DNA from: Saccharothrix deserti
GTDB taxonomy: Bacteria > Actinomycetota > Actinomycetes > Mycobacteriales > Pseudonocardiaceae
Reading direction: 5' to 3'
Length of the DNA: 64,000 nt
Assembly (NCBI RefSeq): GCF_009769385.1
Contig: NZ_VKAB01000011.1
Location: 398,549 to 462,548, forward strand
Positions 54,259 to 61,597 of the stretch are shown here, in pieces (position 1 is the stretch's first letter; each line of letters begins with the position of its first letter). Under the pieces are notes generated by a model. It saw only the letters and a list, made by a program, of their open reading frames with translations, searched no databases and was not told where the DNA came from. The position numbers and the translations under genes are program-made.

Positions 54259-57200
54259 ATGCGGATCACCAGCGTCCAGGACACCGACCTGTTCGTCGGG
54301 TCGACCTCGGCACCCCGCCAACTGGTCCGGGTGGGTATCGCCGGGCCGAGGTCGGGACCGGCACGGGTCCGCGTCGTCGGCCCGATGGTGCGCACGCCCG
54401 AGCCCGCCGCCGTGGCGGCCGGTGCGGACGACGTCGTCGTCGAGGTCGGCGTGACGTTCGCCGCGCCGACCAGCGAAGGCGTCTCGTACCCGGCGACCGT
54501 GCTCGTCGAGCCGGTCGCCGGTGGCGCGGCGGCGAGTCACGACACGGCGGTCACCGTCGCGGAGACGGGCTGGACCATGTGGATGATCTCGCACTTCCAC
54601 TACGACCCCGTGTGGTGGAACACCCAGGCCGGTTTCACCGAGACGTGGTTGGACCTGCCCGGCGCGCAGGAGAAGCGGATGCCGTTCCAGCTCTCCGCGT
54701 TCGACCTGGTGCGCGCCCACCTGGACGCCGCACGACGTGATCCGGACTACCGGTTCGTGCTCGCCGAGGTGGACTACCTCAAACCCCACTGGGACGCCTT
54801 CCCGGAGGACCGGCACGACCTGCGCCGGTTCCTCCGGGACGGGCAGGTCGAGATCGTGGGCGGCAACTACAACGAGGCCAACACCAACCTCACCCACCCC
54901 GAGTCGACCATCCGCAACGCCGTCTACGGCATCGGCTACCAGCGGGACGTGCTGGGCGCCGAGCCGCGCACCGCCTGGATGCTCGACGTGTTCGGGCACG
55001 ACCCGTCGTATCCCGGCCTGATGGCCGACGCCGGCCTCGATTCCAGCGCGTGGGCACGTGGGCCGTGGCACCACGTCGGAGCGAAGCGGCACACCGGGGA
55101 CATCACCCGGATGCAGTTCCCGTCGGAGTTCGAGTGGATCTCGCCGAGCGGACGCGGGGTGCTCACCGCCTACATGGCCGACCACTACGTGGCGGGCTGG
55201 GACATCGAGCGGAAGGCCACGCTGGACGAGGCGATGGCCGAGGCCTACCGGCAGTTCAGCTCGTTGCGCCGGGTCGCGGCCACGCGGAACGTGATGCTGC
55301 CGGTGGGGCACGACCACAACGTCCCGTCCCGGTTCTGCACCGAGATCCACCGGGAGTGGAACGCGCGTTACGTGTGGCCGCGGTTCGTGGTCGGCCTGCC
55401 CCGCGACTTCTTCGCCGCGGTGCGCGCGGACGCCGCCGACCGCTCGGTGGTGTTCAGCCCGCAGACCAGGGACATGAACCCCGTCTACACCGGCAAGGAC
55501 GTCTCCTACATCGATACCAAGCAGGCCCAGCGCGCCGCCGAGGTGTCCGTGCTGGACGGTGAGCGGATGTCCGTGCTGGCCGCGTTGCTGGGCGCGCGCT
55601 ACCCGGCGGAGGCGCTGGACAAGGCGTGGCGCCAACTGGTCTACGGCGCTCATCACGACGCGATCACCGGCACCGAGTCCGACCAGGTGTACCTGGACCT
55701 GGTCAACGGGTGGCGGGAAGCGGACGAGCTGGGCCGCGAGGTACTGGACGGTGCGGTGGACCACCTGGCCCAACACGTCGACACGACGGGTGTCGGCGAG
55801 GCCGTGATCGCCGTCAACACCCTGGCGTTCGTGCGGGACGCGGTCACTTCGGTGACCGTTCGCCACCCCGTTCCGGGTCGCCGTGGTGCCCGCGTCGAAG
55901 ACCCGGACGGACTGCCGGTCCCGGCCGTGACCGAGGCCGTGGTCCGGCATCCGGACGGCACCTTGGCTTCGCTCACGCTGAGCTTCCTGGCCCGTCAGGT
56001 ACCCGCGACCGGTTACCGGGTGTACCGCGTGGTGGACGCCGACACGATCCCGCCCTCGTGGACCGTGCGACCCGGCCGTCCGGCGATCTCGAACGAGTCG
56101 TTCACGGTCGAGGCCGATCCCGCTCGGGGTGGGGCGTTGACCAGCGTGCACGACCGGCGGGCCGGGCGTGAGCTGGTGCGGCCCGGCGGCCTGGCAGGCG
56201 AACTGGTGGTGCAGGACGAACACCCCGGGCACCCGGTGTGGGGTGAAGGCCCGTGGCACCTGCTGCCCACCGGGCCCGGTCAGGGCGTCGACTCGGCCCA
56301 AGTGCACGTCGAGACCAGTCCGGTCGGTGAACGCATCGTCAGCCGAACGGCGCTCGGTGGCCTGCGGATCACCCAACACACCACGCTGTGGCACGGGTTG
56401 CCCAGAGTGGACGTCCGCGCTTTCGTGGACGGTTCCGTCGGCCAGGACCGGCTGCTGCGCGCGAGGTTCGCGTTCGACGTCCCCGGCGCGCTGCCCGTGG
56501 CCGAGGTCGGTTTCGCCGCCGTGGGCCGGTCGTTCGGCTTCCCGGACGTCGACGCCGCCGAACACCTGTGGACGCTGGACAGCCCGGCGCACACGTGGGC
56601 CGGCTTGTCGAGCATGGTCCGGTTGCGGTTGCGGCACTCCGACGGCCAGGTTGAGCAGCACGCCATCGGCGTGGCCGAGCTGGTCACGGCGGAGGACGGG
56701 CGTGCTGTGATGGCGGCGCTGGCTGCCAAGGGGGTCACCGCCACGTGCACGGGTCCGCGGGGACCGAGGTACGGCGCTCTCGACGCCGATTCGAACCTGC
56801 CCGATGTGCGCATCGTCCTGGGTGACGACCAGTTCGCCGCCGAGGTGCTGGACAGTGCCGGCGCCGGTTACCGGGAGGCGTTGGCCGCCAACGGTCGGGT
56901 GTTCGTGCCCGCTTCGCGCACGCGACTCGAACAGTGGGTGCCGGACGCGGATCTCCGCGGGCCGCGCGATCTGCCGGTGCTGATCGTCACCGATGCCGAC
57001 GACCTGATCTCCGACTTGGGCGACGGGTGCGTCGAAGTGGACGTGCCGGCCGGGCTGGCGGGCACGTCGGAACCCCTGGTGGACTACTCGGTGGCCGTGG
57101 TCAACCGGGGCACACCTGGGTTCGTCGTGGCGCCGGACGGCACACTGCACGTGTCCCTGATGCGGTCGTGCAGCGGCTGGCCGTCGGGTGTGTGGATCGA

Positions 57201-58416
57201 CGGTGAACGCCGTACCGCGCCGGACGGGTCCAGTTTCGCCTGGCAGCACTGGTCGCACACGTTCGAGCTGAGCCTGGTCGCCGGGAACGGGGACTGGCGG
57301 CGGGCCGGGTTCGCCCGGTCCGGGCAGGACGTCAACCACCCGGTCCGGACCCGCCAGGTCAGCTCCGGTCCCGGACCTCTGCCGCGCGAACTCGGTCTGA
57401 TGTCGGTATCACCTCCTGACGTGCTGCTCACCGCCGCCAAGGCCGCCGGTAACCCCCTCGCGTCCTGCGTTCCGGCGGACACCGGCTCGGACATCACCGT
57501 CCGGTTGTACGAGACCACCGGAACGCCGGTGACCGCGGTGGTTTCCCTGTACGGGGGATTGGTGGCGGCTCATCGGGCGGACCTGTTGGAGGAACGCACC
57601 CTCTTGCCGTTGACCGTCGAGTCCGGACAGGCCAGTGTGGACTTGACGGCTGCCGACGTCGCCACGCTCAACCTCGTGCCCGCTCTTGCGCGACCTCGCA
57701 CCGGAGTCGAACTGGCCCGGTCCACCGAGCCGGTGCAACCGGTTTACACACGTTACTGGCGGCACAACGCGGGTCCCGCGCCGATCGGCAACCTGCCGCT
57801 CAGCGTGCACGTCAACCCTTCCCGCCTCCGGCTCGACCCCGGTGCCACCGGTCAGGTTCGGATCACCGTCAGTTGCACCGGTTTCCCGGCTTCGGGGCTC
57901 GTCGAGTTCGCTGACCGGGAGCCGTTGTCCTACGACCTCGTGGCCGGTGAGTTCGCCGAGTTCACGGTGCCGATTGTTGCTCCGGAGACGGCGGGTCGTC
58001 ACCTGCTCGCCGCACGAGTCCGGGATCACCTCGGCCAGGTTCTGGAGGACACGACCGAGGTCGTCGTCGGTCCTCCGTCCGATGTGGACTTGGTGGACGT
58101 GCGACTAGAGGGTGACGTGCTCGAACTCGTCCCCGGCGGCCGGAGCTCGTTGGCCGTGTCGTTGGCGAATCGGGCGCAGAGCGAGGTTCGCGGCGAGGTC
58201 ACCCTGATCAGCCCTTACGGGACATGGGGTGACGAGGTGACCATCGGCCCGAGGACACAGGCGTTCACGGTTCCGCCCGACGGCGAGATCACGGTGCCGG
58301 TCGTGGCCACGGCCGCGGGCACGGCTCGTCCTGGTTCCCATTGGTGGGCGCTGGTCAGGGTCGCCGCCCACGGTCGTCTGCACTACACGCCTGCGGTTCG
58401 TGTCACCGTGCGGTGA
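54259..58416 (+). CDS. GH38 alpha-mannosidase, large
   Basis: 1385 residues; starts 3 bp after the binding-protein stop without its own ribosome-binding site, so it is coupled. No signal peptide: cytoplasmic. GH38 motifs: 'HFHYDPVWW' (His114 and Asp116, zinc ligands), nucleophile Asp243 in 'WMLDVFGHD', and 'GAHHDAITGTESDQ' with the last zinc His. Beta-sandwich domains follow, and the last 300 residues or so look like extra Ig-like/NPCBM-associated (NEW3-type) domains ('SVHVNPSRLRLDPGATGQVR'), making it longer than typical bacterial GH38 (800-1050). It probably releases mannose from imported oligosaccharides. Confidence 0.93.
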   Translation: MRITSVQDTDLFVGSTSAPRQLVRVGIAGPRSGPARVRVVGPMVRTPEPAAVAAGADDVVVEVGVTFAAPTSEGVSYPATVLVEPVAGGAAASHDTAVTVAETGWTMWMISHFHYDPVWWNTQAGFTETWLDLPGAQEKRMPFQLSAFDLVRAHLDAARRDPDYRFVLAEVDYLKPHWDAFPEDRHDLRRFLRDGQVEIVGGNYNEANTNLTHPESTIRNAVYGIGYQRDVLGAEPRTAWMLDVFGHDPSYPGLMADAGLDSSAWARGPWHHVGAKRHTGDITRMQFPSEFEWISPSGRGVLTAYMADHYVAGWDIERKATLDEAMAEAYRQFSSLRRVAATRNVMLPVGHDHNVPSRFCTEIHREWNARYVWPRFVVGLPRDFFAAVRADAADRSVVFSPQTRDMNPVYTGKDVSYIDTKQAQRAAEVSVLDGERMSVLAALLGARYPAEALDKAWRQLVYGAHHDAITGTESDQVYLDLVNGWREADELGREVLDGAVDHLAQHVDTTGVGEAVIAVNTLAFVRDAVTSVTVRHPVPGRRGARVEDPDGLPVPAVTEAVVRHPDGTLASLTLSFLARQVPATGYRVYRVVDADTIPPSWTVRPGRPAISNESFTVEADPARGGALTSVHDRRAGRELVRPGGLAGELVVQDEHPGHPVWGEGPWHLLPTGPGQGVDSAQVHVETSPVGERIVSRTALGGLRITQHTTLWHGLPRVDVRAFVDGSVGQDRLLRARFAFDVPGALPVAEVGFAAVGRSFGFPDVDAAEHLWTLDSPAHTWAGLSSMVRLRLRHSDGQVEQHAIGVAELVTAEDGRAVMAALAAKGVTATCTGPRGPRYGALDADSNLPDVRIVLGDDQFAAEVLDSAGAGYREALAANGRVFVPASRTRLEQWVPDADLRGPRDLPVLIVTDADDLISDLGDGCVEVDVPAGLAGTSEPLVDYSVAVVNRGTPGFVVAPDGTLHVSLMRSCSGWPSGVWIDGERRTAPDGSSFAWQHWSHTFELSLVAGNGDWRRAGFARSGQDVNHPVRTRQVSSGPGPLPRELGLMSVSPPDVLLTAAKAAGNPLASCVPADTGSDITVRLYETTGTPVTAVVSLYGGLVAAHRADLLEERTLLPLTVESGQASVDLTAADVATLNLVPALARPRTGVELARSTEPVQPVYTRYWRHNAGPAPIGNLPLSVHVNPSRLRLDPGATGQVRITVSCTGFPASGLVEFADREPLSYDLVAGEFAEFTVPIVAPETAGRHLLAARVRDHLGQVLEDTTEVVVGPPSDVDLVDVRLEGDVLELVPGGRSSLAVSLANRAQSEVRGEVTLISPYGTWGDEVTIGPRTQAFTVPPDGEITVPVVATAAGTARPGSHWWALVRVAAHGRLHYTPAVRVTVR

Positions 58417-58496
58417 CGTCGACGGTCGATCGCGCGCTTCCGCTCGTGGGACGTCTAACGCTGCCTGTGCCTCGGCCGTCAGGACCGCCGGCCGGA

Positions 58497-59273
58497 TCAG
58501 GTGGGTTCGACCGCCTTCGAGCCGGTCGCGCTGGTGCTGACCAGCTCCCGCACCGTCGCGGCGACGCGGGAGGCCAGTTCGGCGTCCACCAAGTCGACCT
58601 CGGCCAGGAACGCTTCGACGGTCGCCCCGAAGGCGCGGACCAGCTCCGCCGGGTCCGTCGCGCGGACGAGGGTCGTGCCCAGCGGCGCGGTCACCTCGGC
58701 CGGCAGGTCGTCCACGCCCCGCCCCTGCACCGCCGACACACCGTGCCGCAGACACGCGAGGGCGATCACCTGGTCCCGCACGCCGCTCACCATGTACTCC
58801 GCCTGCCACACCCGGCCGCGCGCGATGGCGGACCTCGCGTGCAAGGCGTAGAGCCAGCCCATCCCGACGAGGTCGAGCGCCTCGGGCGGCCCGGCCTTCG
58901 GCACGTCGGCGGCCGTGCCGAACAGCAGCCGGAACGCCGGGCCGGTCGCGCCGAACTCCGCGGGAGCCCAGAACGAGAGGTCGACCTGGAGGGTGTTGTG
59001 CAGCAGGAACACCCGGAAGAGCGTGGCACCGCGCCGGACGTCGAGGTGGTGCACGACGTCGTGGTCGCGGTACATGCGATCGCTCCAGTCCCGCACCACC
59101 TCGTCCACGTCGGCGTCCGCGTCCAGGCACAGCGCGAGGTCGACGTCCGACCACCGGTCCTCGCGGTCGACCGCGGCGGACCCCACCACTGCGGCGCCGG
59201 TGATCCGAGGGTCGGCCTCCGCCGCCGACACCAGCCCGGCCCGCAACCGCTCCCGCTCATCCCGAGTGAACAT
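58497..59273 (-). CDS. Nucleotidyltransferase-domain protein
   Basis: 258 residues. 'AAVVGSAAVDREDRWSDVDL' is the Pol-beta-type GS...DxD motif, with a helical C-terminal half; the layout resembles aminoglycoside nucleotidyltransferases and minimal nucleotidyltransferase proteins. It could transfer a nucleotide to an antibiotic or a protein; no HEPN partner is adjacent. The start is ATG 59273. Confidence 0.85.
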   Translation of the reverse strand: MFTRDERERLRAGLVSAAEADPRITGAAVVGSAAVDREDRWSDVDLALCLDADADVDEVVRDWSDRMYRDHDVVHHLDVRRGATLFRVFLLHNTLQVDLSFWAPAEFGATGPAFRLLFGTAADVPKAGPPEALDLVGMGWLYALHARSAIARGRVWQAEYMVSGVRDQVIALACLRHGVSAVQGRGVDDLPAEVTAPLGTTLVRATDPAELVRAFGATVEAFLAEVDLVDAELASRVAATVRELVSTSATGSKAVEPT

Positions 59274-59472
59274 GGGGACACACGCTAGGGAGTCCCGGAA
59301 CTCGGCGACCGACCGGCTGTGTGATCGCAGGTGCCGGGTTCCCGGCTTCCGAGCCGCAAACCGCCGGCCCGTGCAGATCGACAGTGCGGGAAATGGGCGA
59401 TAAAAAGGCGTTGCGACAACTCATGTCGGCGGTGCATGCTTGTAGCACATCACGAGACGAGGGGTCGAAGTC

Positions 59473-59619
59473 ATGACGAGCATGTGGAAGCGAGGTTCGC
59501 GGCGCTTGTCCCACAATACCGCGATCATCGTCGTGTGCCCGTCAGTCGACCGGCGCGAGCCCGTCCCGTTCGGGCACGAAACGATGCCGAGCTGCGCGGA
59601 CTCCCCCTCCATGACCTAG
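59473..59619 (+). CDS. Possible 48-residue protein upstream of the tRNA array
   Basis: ATG 59473 to TAG 59619, with strong G/C bias at third positions and a GAGGGG 8 bases or so upstream. Sequence 'TSMWKRGSRRLSHNTAIIVV' then 'CPSVDRREPVPFGHE': basic, no domain recognised. A textbook terminator starts 21 bp after the stop (59640), which supports expression of a short transcript here. It could instead be a leader or small RNA. Confidence 0.4.
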   Translation: MTSMWKRGSRRLSHNTAIIVVCPSVDRREPVPFGHETMPSCADSPSMT

Positions 59620-59639
59620 GTCTGGTCATGTCGACAGGG

Positions 59640-59680
59640 AGCCGCCCATCGGGGAACCGATCCGGGCGGCTTCTCTATTT
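59640..59680 (+). terminator. Rho-independent terminator
   Basis: 8-bp stem AGCCGCCC / GGGCGGCT with an inner ATCGG / CCGAT stem, followed by TCTCTATTT. It separates the small ORF from the tRNA array. Confidence 0.85.
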
Positions 59681-59750
59681 CGCACACCCTGAAATCGGTT
59701 TTTCCATCACGGCCGAATGCCGCCCATTTCGGATGGGGTCGGCGTGTTCG

Positions 59751-59790
59751 TTGACAATTCCACATCGGAGCAGACGCGGTGGAGACGGGC
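59751..59790 (+). promoter_or_regulatory. Candidate tRNA-array promoter
   Basis: TTGACA at 59751-59756 is a consensus -35 box about 120 bp before the first tRNA; no good TANNNT -10 is seen 16-19 bp downstream (ACGCGG/CGCGGT). It is the best promoter-like element between the terminator and the array. Confidence 0.4.
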
Positions 59791-59871
59791 TGTGGAGCCC
59801 GCCCCACTGCAAAATTTGGTGCCCTCCTGGGGCACGTGACCTTCCCGTCGCAGAGCGGTGGGGAGGGTTGT

Positions 59872-59944
59872 GCGGTCGTGGTGAACTCGGCGGACACGTC
59901 GGTCTTCCAAACCGAAGAAGCGGGTTCGATGCCCGCCGACCGCT
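59872..59944 (+). tRNA. tRNA-Gly(TCC)
   Basis: Acceptor GCGGTCG pairs fully with CGACCGC; anticodon stem TCGGT/ACCGA with loop CTTCCAA; T loop TTCGATG. The D arm is weak (GTGA/ACAC with one mismatch), so the body is divergent. No encoded CCA. First gene of the array. Confidence 0.85.
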
Positions 59945-59948
59945 CGGG

Positions 59949-59970
59949 CGAACCCCCTGGTCGGGGTTCG
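59949..59970. other. Inter-tRNA spacer hairpin 1
   Basis: 8-bp stem CGAACCCC / GGGGTTCG with a 6-nt loop, between tRNA-Gly and tRNA-Glu(TTC). Confidence 0.7.
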
Positions 59971-59974
59971 TCGA

Positions 59975-60046
59975 GGCCGATGGGACTGCCAGCTAGGTCG
60001 CCGCACTTTCACTGCGGAGGACCGGGTTCGATTCCCGGATCGGCTA
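59975..60046 (+). tRNA. tRNA-Glu(TTC)
   Basis: Acceptor GGCCGAT pairs with ATCGGCT (first pair G.U); anticodon stem CCGCA/TGCGG, loop CTTTCAC; T arm CCGGG-TTCGATT-CCCGG. No CCA. Confidence 0.88.
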
Positions 60047-60054
60047 CGCACCTT

Positions 60055-60129
60055 GCCCCTGTAGCTCAGGTGGAACAGAGCGCGACGCTACGAACGTCGA
60101 GGTCCCAGGTTCGAGTCCTGGCAGGGGTG
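60055..60129 (+). tRNA. tRNA-Arg(ACG)
   Basis: Acceptor GCCCCTG / CAGGGGT (terminal G.U); D arm GCTC...GAGC; anticodon stem CGACG/CGTCG, loop CTACGAA; T arm CCAGG/CCTGG. The ACG wobble base is normally edited to inosine to read CGU, CGC and CGA. Confidence 0.9.
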
Positions 60130-60133
60130 CCGG

Positions 60134-60157
60134 CCGGTGTCCACCCGAGGACACCGG
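60134..60157. other. Inter-tRNA spacer hairpin 2
   Basis: 9-bp perfect stem CCGGTGTCC / GGACACCGG with a 6-nt loop, 4 bp after tRNA-Arg(ACG). Confidence 0.75.
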
Positions 60158-60166
60158 TCTCGGGAT

Positions 60167-60240
60167 GCTCACGTGGCCCAGTGGCTAGGGCACCGCATTG
60201 TCGATGCGGCGATTCGCGGGTTCGAGTCCCGTCGTGAGCG
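60167..60240 (+). tRNA. tRNA-Asp(GTC)
   Basis: Acceptor GCTCACG/CGTGAGC; anticodon stem CCGCA/TGCGG, loop TTGTCGA; discriminator G; T loop TTCGAGT. No CCA. Confidence 0.92.
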
Positions 60241-60270
60241 CGACCCATCGGCGGTGGCGTCGGTGGGCGC

Positions 60271-60343
60271 CGGATGCGAGGGGTACGGCGACCCCACCTG
60301 ATTTGGGATCAGGACGCACCGCGTTCGACTCGCGGGCATCCGA
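60271..60343 (+). tRNA. tRNA-Pro(TGG)
   Basis: Acceptor CGGATGC/GCATCCG; anticodon stem CCTGA/TCAGG, loop TTTGGGA; T arm CCGCG-TTCGACT-CGCGG. The D loop region is atypical. No CCA. Confidence 0.88.
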
Positions 60344-60408
60344 CCAGGCCGGAAACGACACCACGTCGCTCTGGTCTCGCGGGAACGTCGGACAGGACGC
60401 TTCCCCGC

Positions 60409-60480
60409 AGCGCGTTGGTCCAGTGGAACGGATACCGGACTCTCACTCCGGTGACGCGGGTTCGACTCCCGTACGCGCTA
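60409..60480 (+). tRNA. tRNA-Glu(CTC)
   Basis: Acceptor AGCGCGT/ACGCGCT; D arm GTCC...GGAT; anticodon stem CCGGA/TCCGG, loop CTCTCAC; T loop TTCGACT. No CCA. Second Glu acceptor in the array. Confidence 0.88.
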
Positions 60481-60518
60481 CGCGGCCGGTGCTTGGGCAC
60501 TGGCACGACCCGCCATCG

Positions 60519-60540
60519 CGCCCGCAGTTCAGCGCGGGCG
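60519..60540. other. Inter-tRNA spacer hairpin 3
   Basis: 7-bp perfect stem CGCCCGC/GCGGGCG with an 8-nt loop, 4 bp before tRNA-Thr. Confidence 0.65.
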
Positions 60541-60544
60541 ACAG

Positions 60545-60618
60545 GCCTCTTCAGCTCAACAGGTCAAGAGCACCCGCCTCGTAAGCGGGAGGACCGGGTT
60601 CGAGTCCCGGGAGAGGCT
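60545..60618 (+). tRNA. tRNA-Thr(CGT)
   Basis: Acceptor GCCTCTT/GAGAGGC (last pair U.G); anticodon stem CCCGC/GCGGG, loop CTCGTAA; T arm CCGGG-TTCGAGT-CCCGG; discriminator T. Confidence 0.92.
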
Positions 60619-60625
60619 CGCACGA

Positions 60626-60695
60626 CGAGGTGAACGGCGGTCCGTGCGGCACTCCGATGAAGTGTCCGACCCAGGTTCGACACCTGGCGCCTCGA
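60626..60695 (+). tRNA. tRNA-Ile(GAT), short
   Basis: Acceptor CGAGGTG/CGCCTCG (one U.G); anticodon stem GCACT/AGTGT, loop CCGATGA; T arm CCAGG-TTCGACA-CCTGG. Only 70 nt, with a poorly formed D arm. Position 33 is C instead of the near-universal U. CCA follows the discriminator. Confidence 0.72.
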
Positions 60696-60699
60696 CCAC

Positions 60700-60727
60700 C
60701 ACGGCAGCGGCCGGAACCGTTGCCGTG
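60700..60727. other. Inter-tRNA spacer hairpin 4
   Basis: 11-bp stem with one G.U pair (60700-60710 with 60717-60727) and a 6-nt loop, directly before tRNA-Ser. Confidence 0.75.
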
Positions 60728-60730
60728 CAA

Positions 60731-60820
60731 GGAGGATTGGCCGAGTCGGGTAAGGCAGCCGTCTCGAAAACGGTGGTCGGCGTGACGAGCGTCGCGCGGG
60801 TTCGAATCCTGCATCCTCCG
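60731..60820 (+). tRNA. tRNA-Ser(CGA)
   Basis: 90 nt with the long variable arm of class II tRNAs. Acceptor GGAGGAT/ATCCTCC; anticodon stem GCCGT/ACGGT, loop CTCGAAA; T loop TTCGAAT; discriminator G, as expected for Ser. Confidence 0.93.
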
Positions 60821-60821
60821 C

Positions 60822-60894
60822 AGGTCGCTAGCTCAACGGGTAGAGCAGTCGCCTCTTAAGCGACGGGTACGGGGTTCGAGCCCCCGGCGACCTA
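60822..60894 (+). tRNA. tRNA-Lys(CTT)
   Basis: Acceptor AGGTCGC/GCGACCT; D arm GCTC...GAGC; anticodon stem GTCGC/GCGAC, loop CTCTTAA. Only one base separates it from tRNA-Ser. CCA is encoded at 60895-60897. Confidence 0.93.
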
Positions 60895-60930
60895 CCAACC
60901 AACCCGCGGCGAGTACCACCTTGCCGCACG

Positions 60931-61005
60931 GGGCTGCTAGCTCAATCGCGCCAGAGCAGCCGGCTTTTACCCGGCGGGTTCGGGGTTCGAGTCCCCGGCA
61001 GCCCA
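60931..61005 (+). tRNA. tRNA-Lys(TTT)
   Basis: Acceptor GGGCTGC/GCAGCCC; anticodon stem GCCGG/CCGGC, loop CTTTTAC; T loop TTCGAGT. Second Lys isoacceptor. Confidence 0.92.
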
Positions 61006-61011
61006 CCGCGA

Positions 61012-61084
61012 GCCCTCGTGGTCCAACGGAACACGACACCGCCCTGCGACGGCGGAGATGCAGGTTCGAGTCCTGCCGAGGGCA
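61012..61084 (+). tRNA. tRNA-Arg(GCG)
   Basis: Acceptor GCCCTCG/CGAGGGC; anticodon stem CCGCC/GGCGG, loop CTGCGAC, giving anticodon GCG (codon CGC); T arm GCAGG-TTCGAGT-CCTGC. Bacteria normally read CGC with the inosine-modified ACG tRNA, so a GCG isoacceptor is unusual. The identity is from the anticodon only. Confidence 0.85.
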
Positions 61085-61094
61085 CGTACACCAT

Positions 61095-61166
61095 TCCCCT
61101 GAGGTGCAACAGGTTGCACGCCCGACTGTTAATCGGGAGGACCAGGTTCGAGTCCTGGTAGGGGAG
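61095..61166 (+). tRNA. tRNA-Asn(GTT)
   Basis: Acceptor TCCCCTG/TAGGGGA (last pair G.U); anticodon stem CCCGA/TCGGG, loop CTGTTAA; T arm CCAGG/CCTGG; discriminator G. Confidence 0.9.
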
Positions 61167-61230
61167 CGGACGTCGAGGACACACCCTCGTCTTCCACCAC
61201 CACCACCGCACCGAGGGGCCGGTGGTGCCC

Positions 61231-61303
61231 GCGCGTGTGGCTCAGTGGCGAGAGCACCCCGGTCACATCGGGGAGGGCCCAGGTTCGAGTCCTGGCACGC
61301 GCA
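61231..61303 (+). tRNA. tRNA-Val(CAC)
   Basis: Acceptor GCGCGTG/CACGCGC; D arm GCTC...GAGC; anticodon stem CCCCG/CGGGG, loop GTCACAT; T arm CCAGG/CCTGG. Confidence 0.9.
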
Positions 61304-61334
61304 CCCGGTCGTCGCCGTTGACAGGCGCCGACAA

Positions 61335-61406
61335 CGTCCCGTAGCTCAGCGGTGGAGCGTCCGCACGACAAGCGGAAGGTCCCAGGTTCGACTCCTGGTG
61401 GGACGA
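61335..61406 (+). tRNA. tRNA-Val(GAC), C33
   Basis: Acceptor CGTCCCG/TGGGACG (last pair G.U); anticodon stem TCCGC/GCGGA, loop ACGACAA. Position 33 is C where U is almost universal. T arm CCAGG/CCTGG. Confidence 0.85.
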
Positions 61407-61408
61407 CT

Positions 61409-61482
61409 GTGACCGAGGCCGAAGAAGACGAGGCGCCAGATTGTGATTCTGGTCCAAGCCGGTGCGAGTCCGGTCGGTCACC
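61409..61482 (+). tRNA. tRNA-His(GTG), no encoded G-1
   Basis: Acceptor GTGACCG/CGGTCAC with discriminator C as in bacterial His tRNAs, but the base before the acceptor is T, not the G-1 that bacteria normally encode. Anticodon stem CCAGA/TCTGG, loop TTGTGAT; T loop TGCGAGT deviates from TTCGA. Confidence 0.83.
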
Positions 61483-61493
61483 CCAATCTCGTT

Positions 61494-61514
61494 CCGCACC
61501 CGGCATGGGTGCGG
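61494..61514. other. Inter-tRNA spacer hairpin 5
   Basis: 8-bp perfect stem CCGCACCC/GGGTGCGG with a 5-nt loop, between tRNA-His and tRNA-Met. Confidence 0.75.
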
Positions 61515-61520
61515 TGACAA

Positions 61521-61589
61521 CGCGCGTGGCCCGGCGGCCACCTGGAGCTCATATCTCCGGGGCGCCTGGTTCGACACCAGGACGCGCGA
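61521..61589 (+). tRNA. tRNA-Met/Ile2-type (CAT), short
   Basis: Acceptor CGCGCGT/ACGCGCG; anticodon stem TGGAG/CTCCG, loop CTCATAT; T arm CCTGG-TTCGACA-CCAGG. Only 69 nt with a compact D arm. CAT could be elongator Met or lysidine-modified Ile; the first acceptor pair is C:G, so it is not the standard unpaired initiator. Confidence 0.82.
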
Positions 61590-61597
61590 CCAACCGA

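Noticed and set aside
52906..57339. 1477-codon minus-strand open frame opposite the GH38 gene
   Set aside because: It runs opposite a clear GH38 with catalytic motifs; the antisense sequence is Arg/Val/His-rich low complexity without domains. Such frames arise from high G/C third positions.
59779..59871. tRNA-like segment before tRNA-Gly (possible CCT anticodon loop in GTGCC-CTCCTGG-GGCAC, or a GCA loop)
   Set aside because: No TTCGA-type T arm and no matching acceptor stem; only an isolated hairpin can be supported.
59331..61412. Protein-coding frames across the tRNA array
   Set aside because: They follow T-arm and acceptor sequences of tRNA genes (recurring 'GSSPG' and 'RVLAG' pieces) and are RNA genes read as protein.
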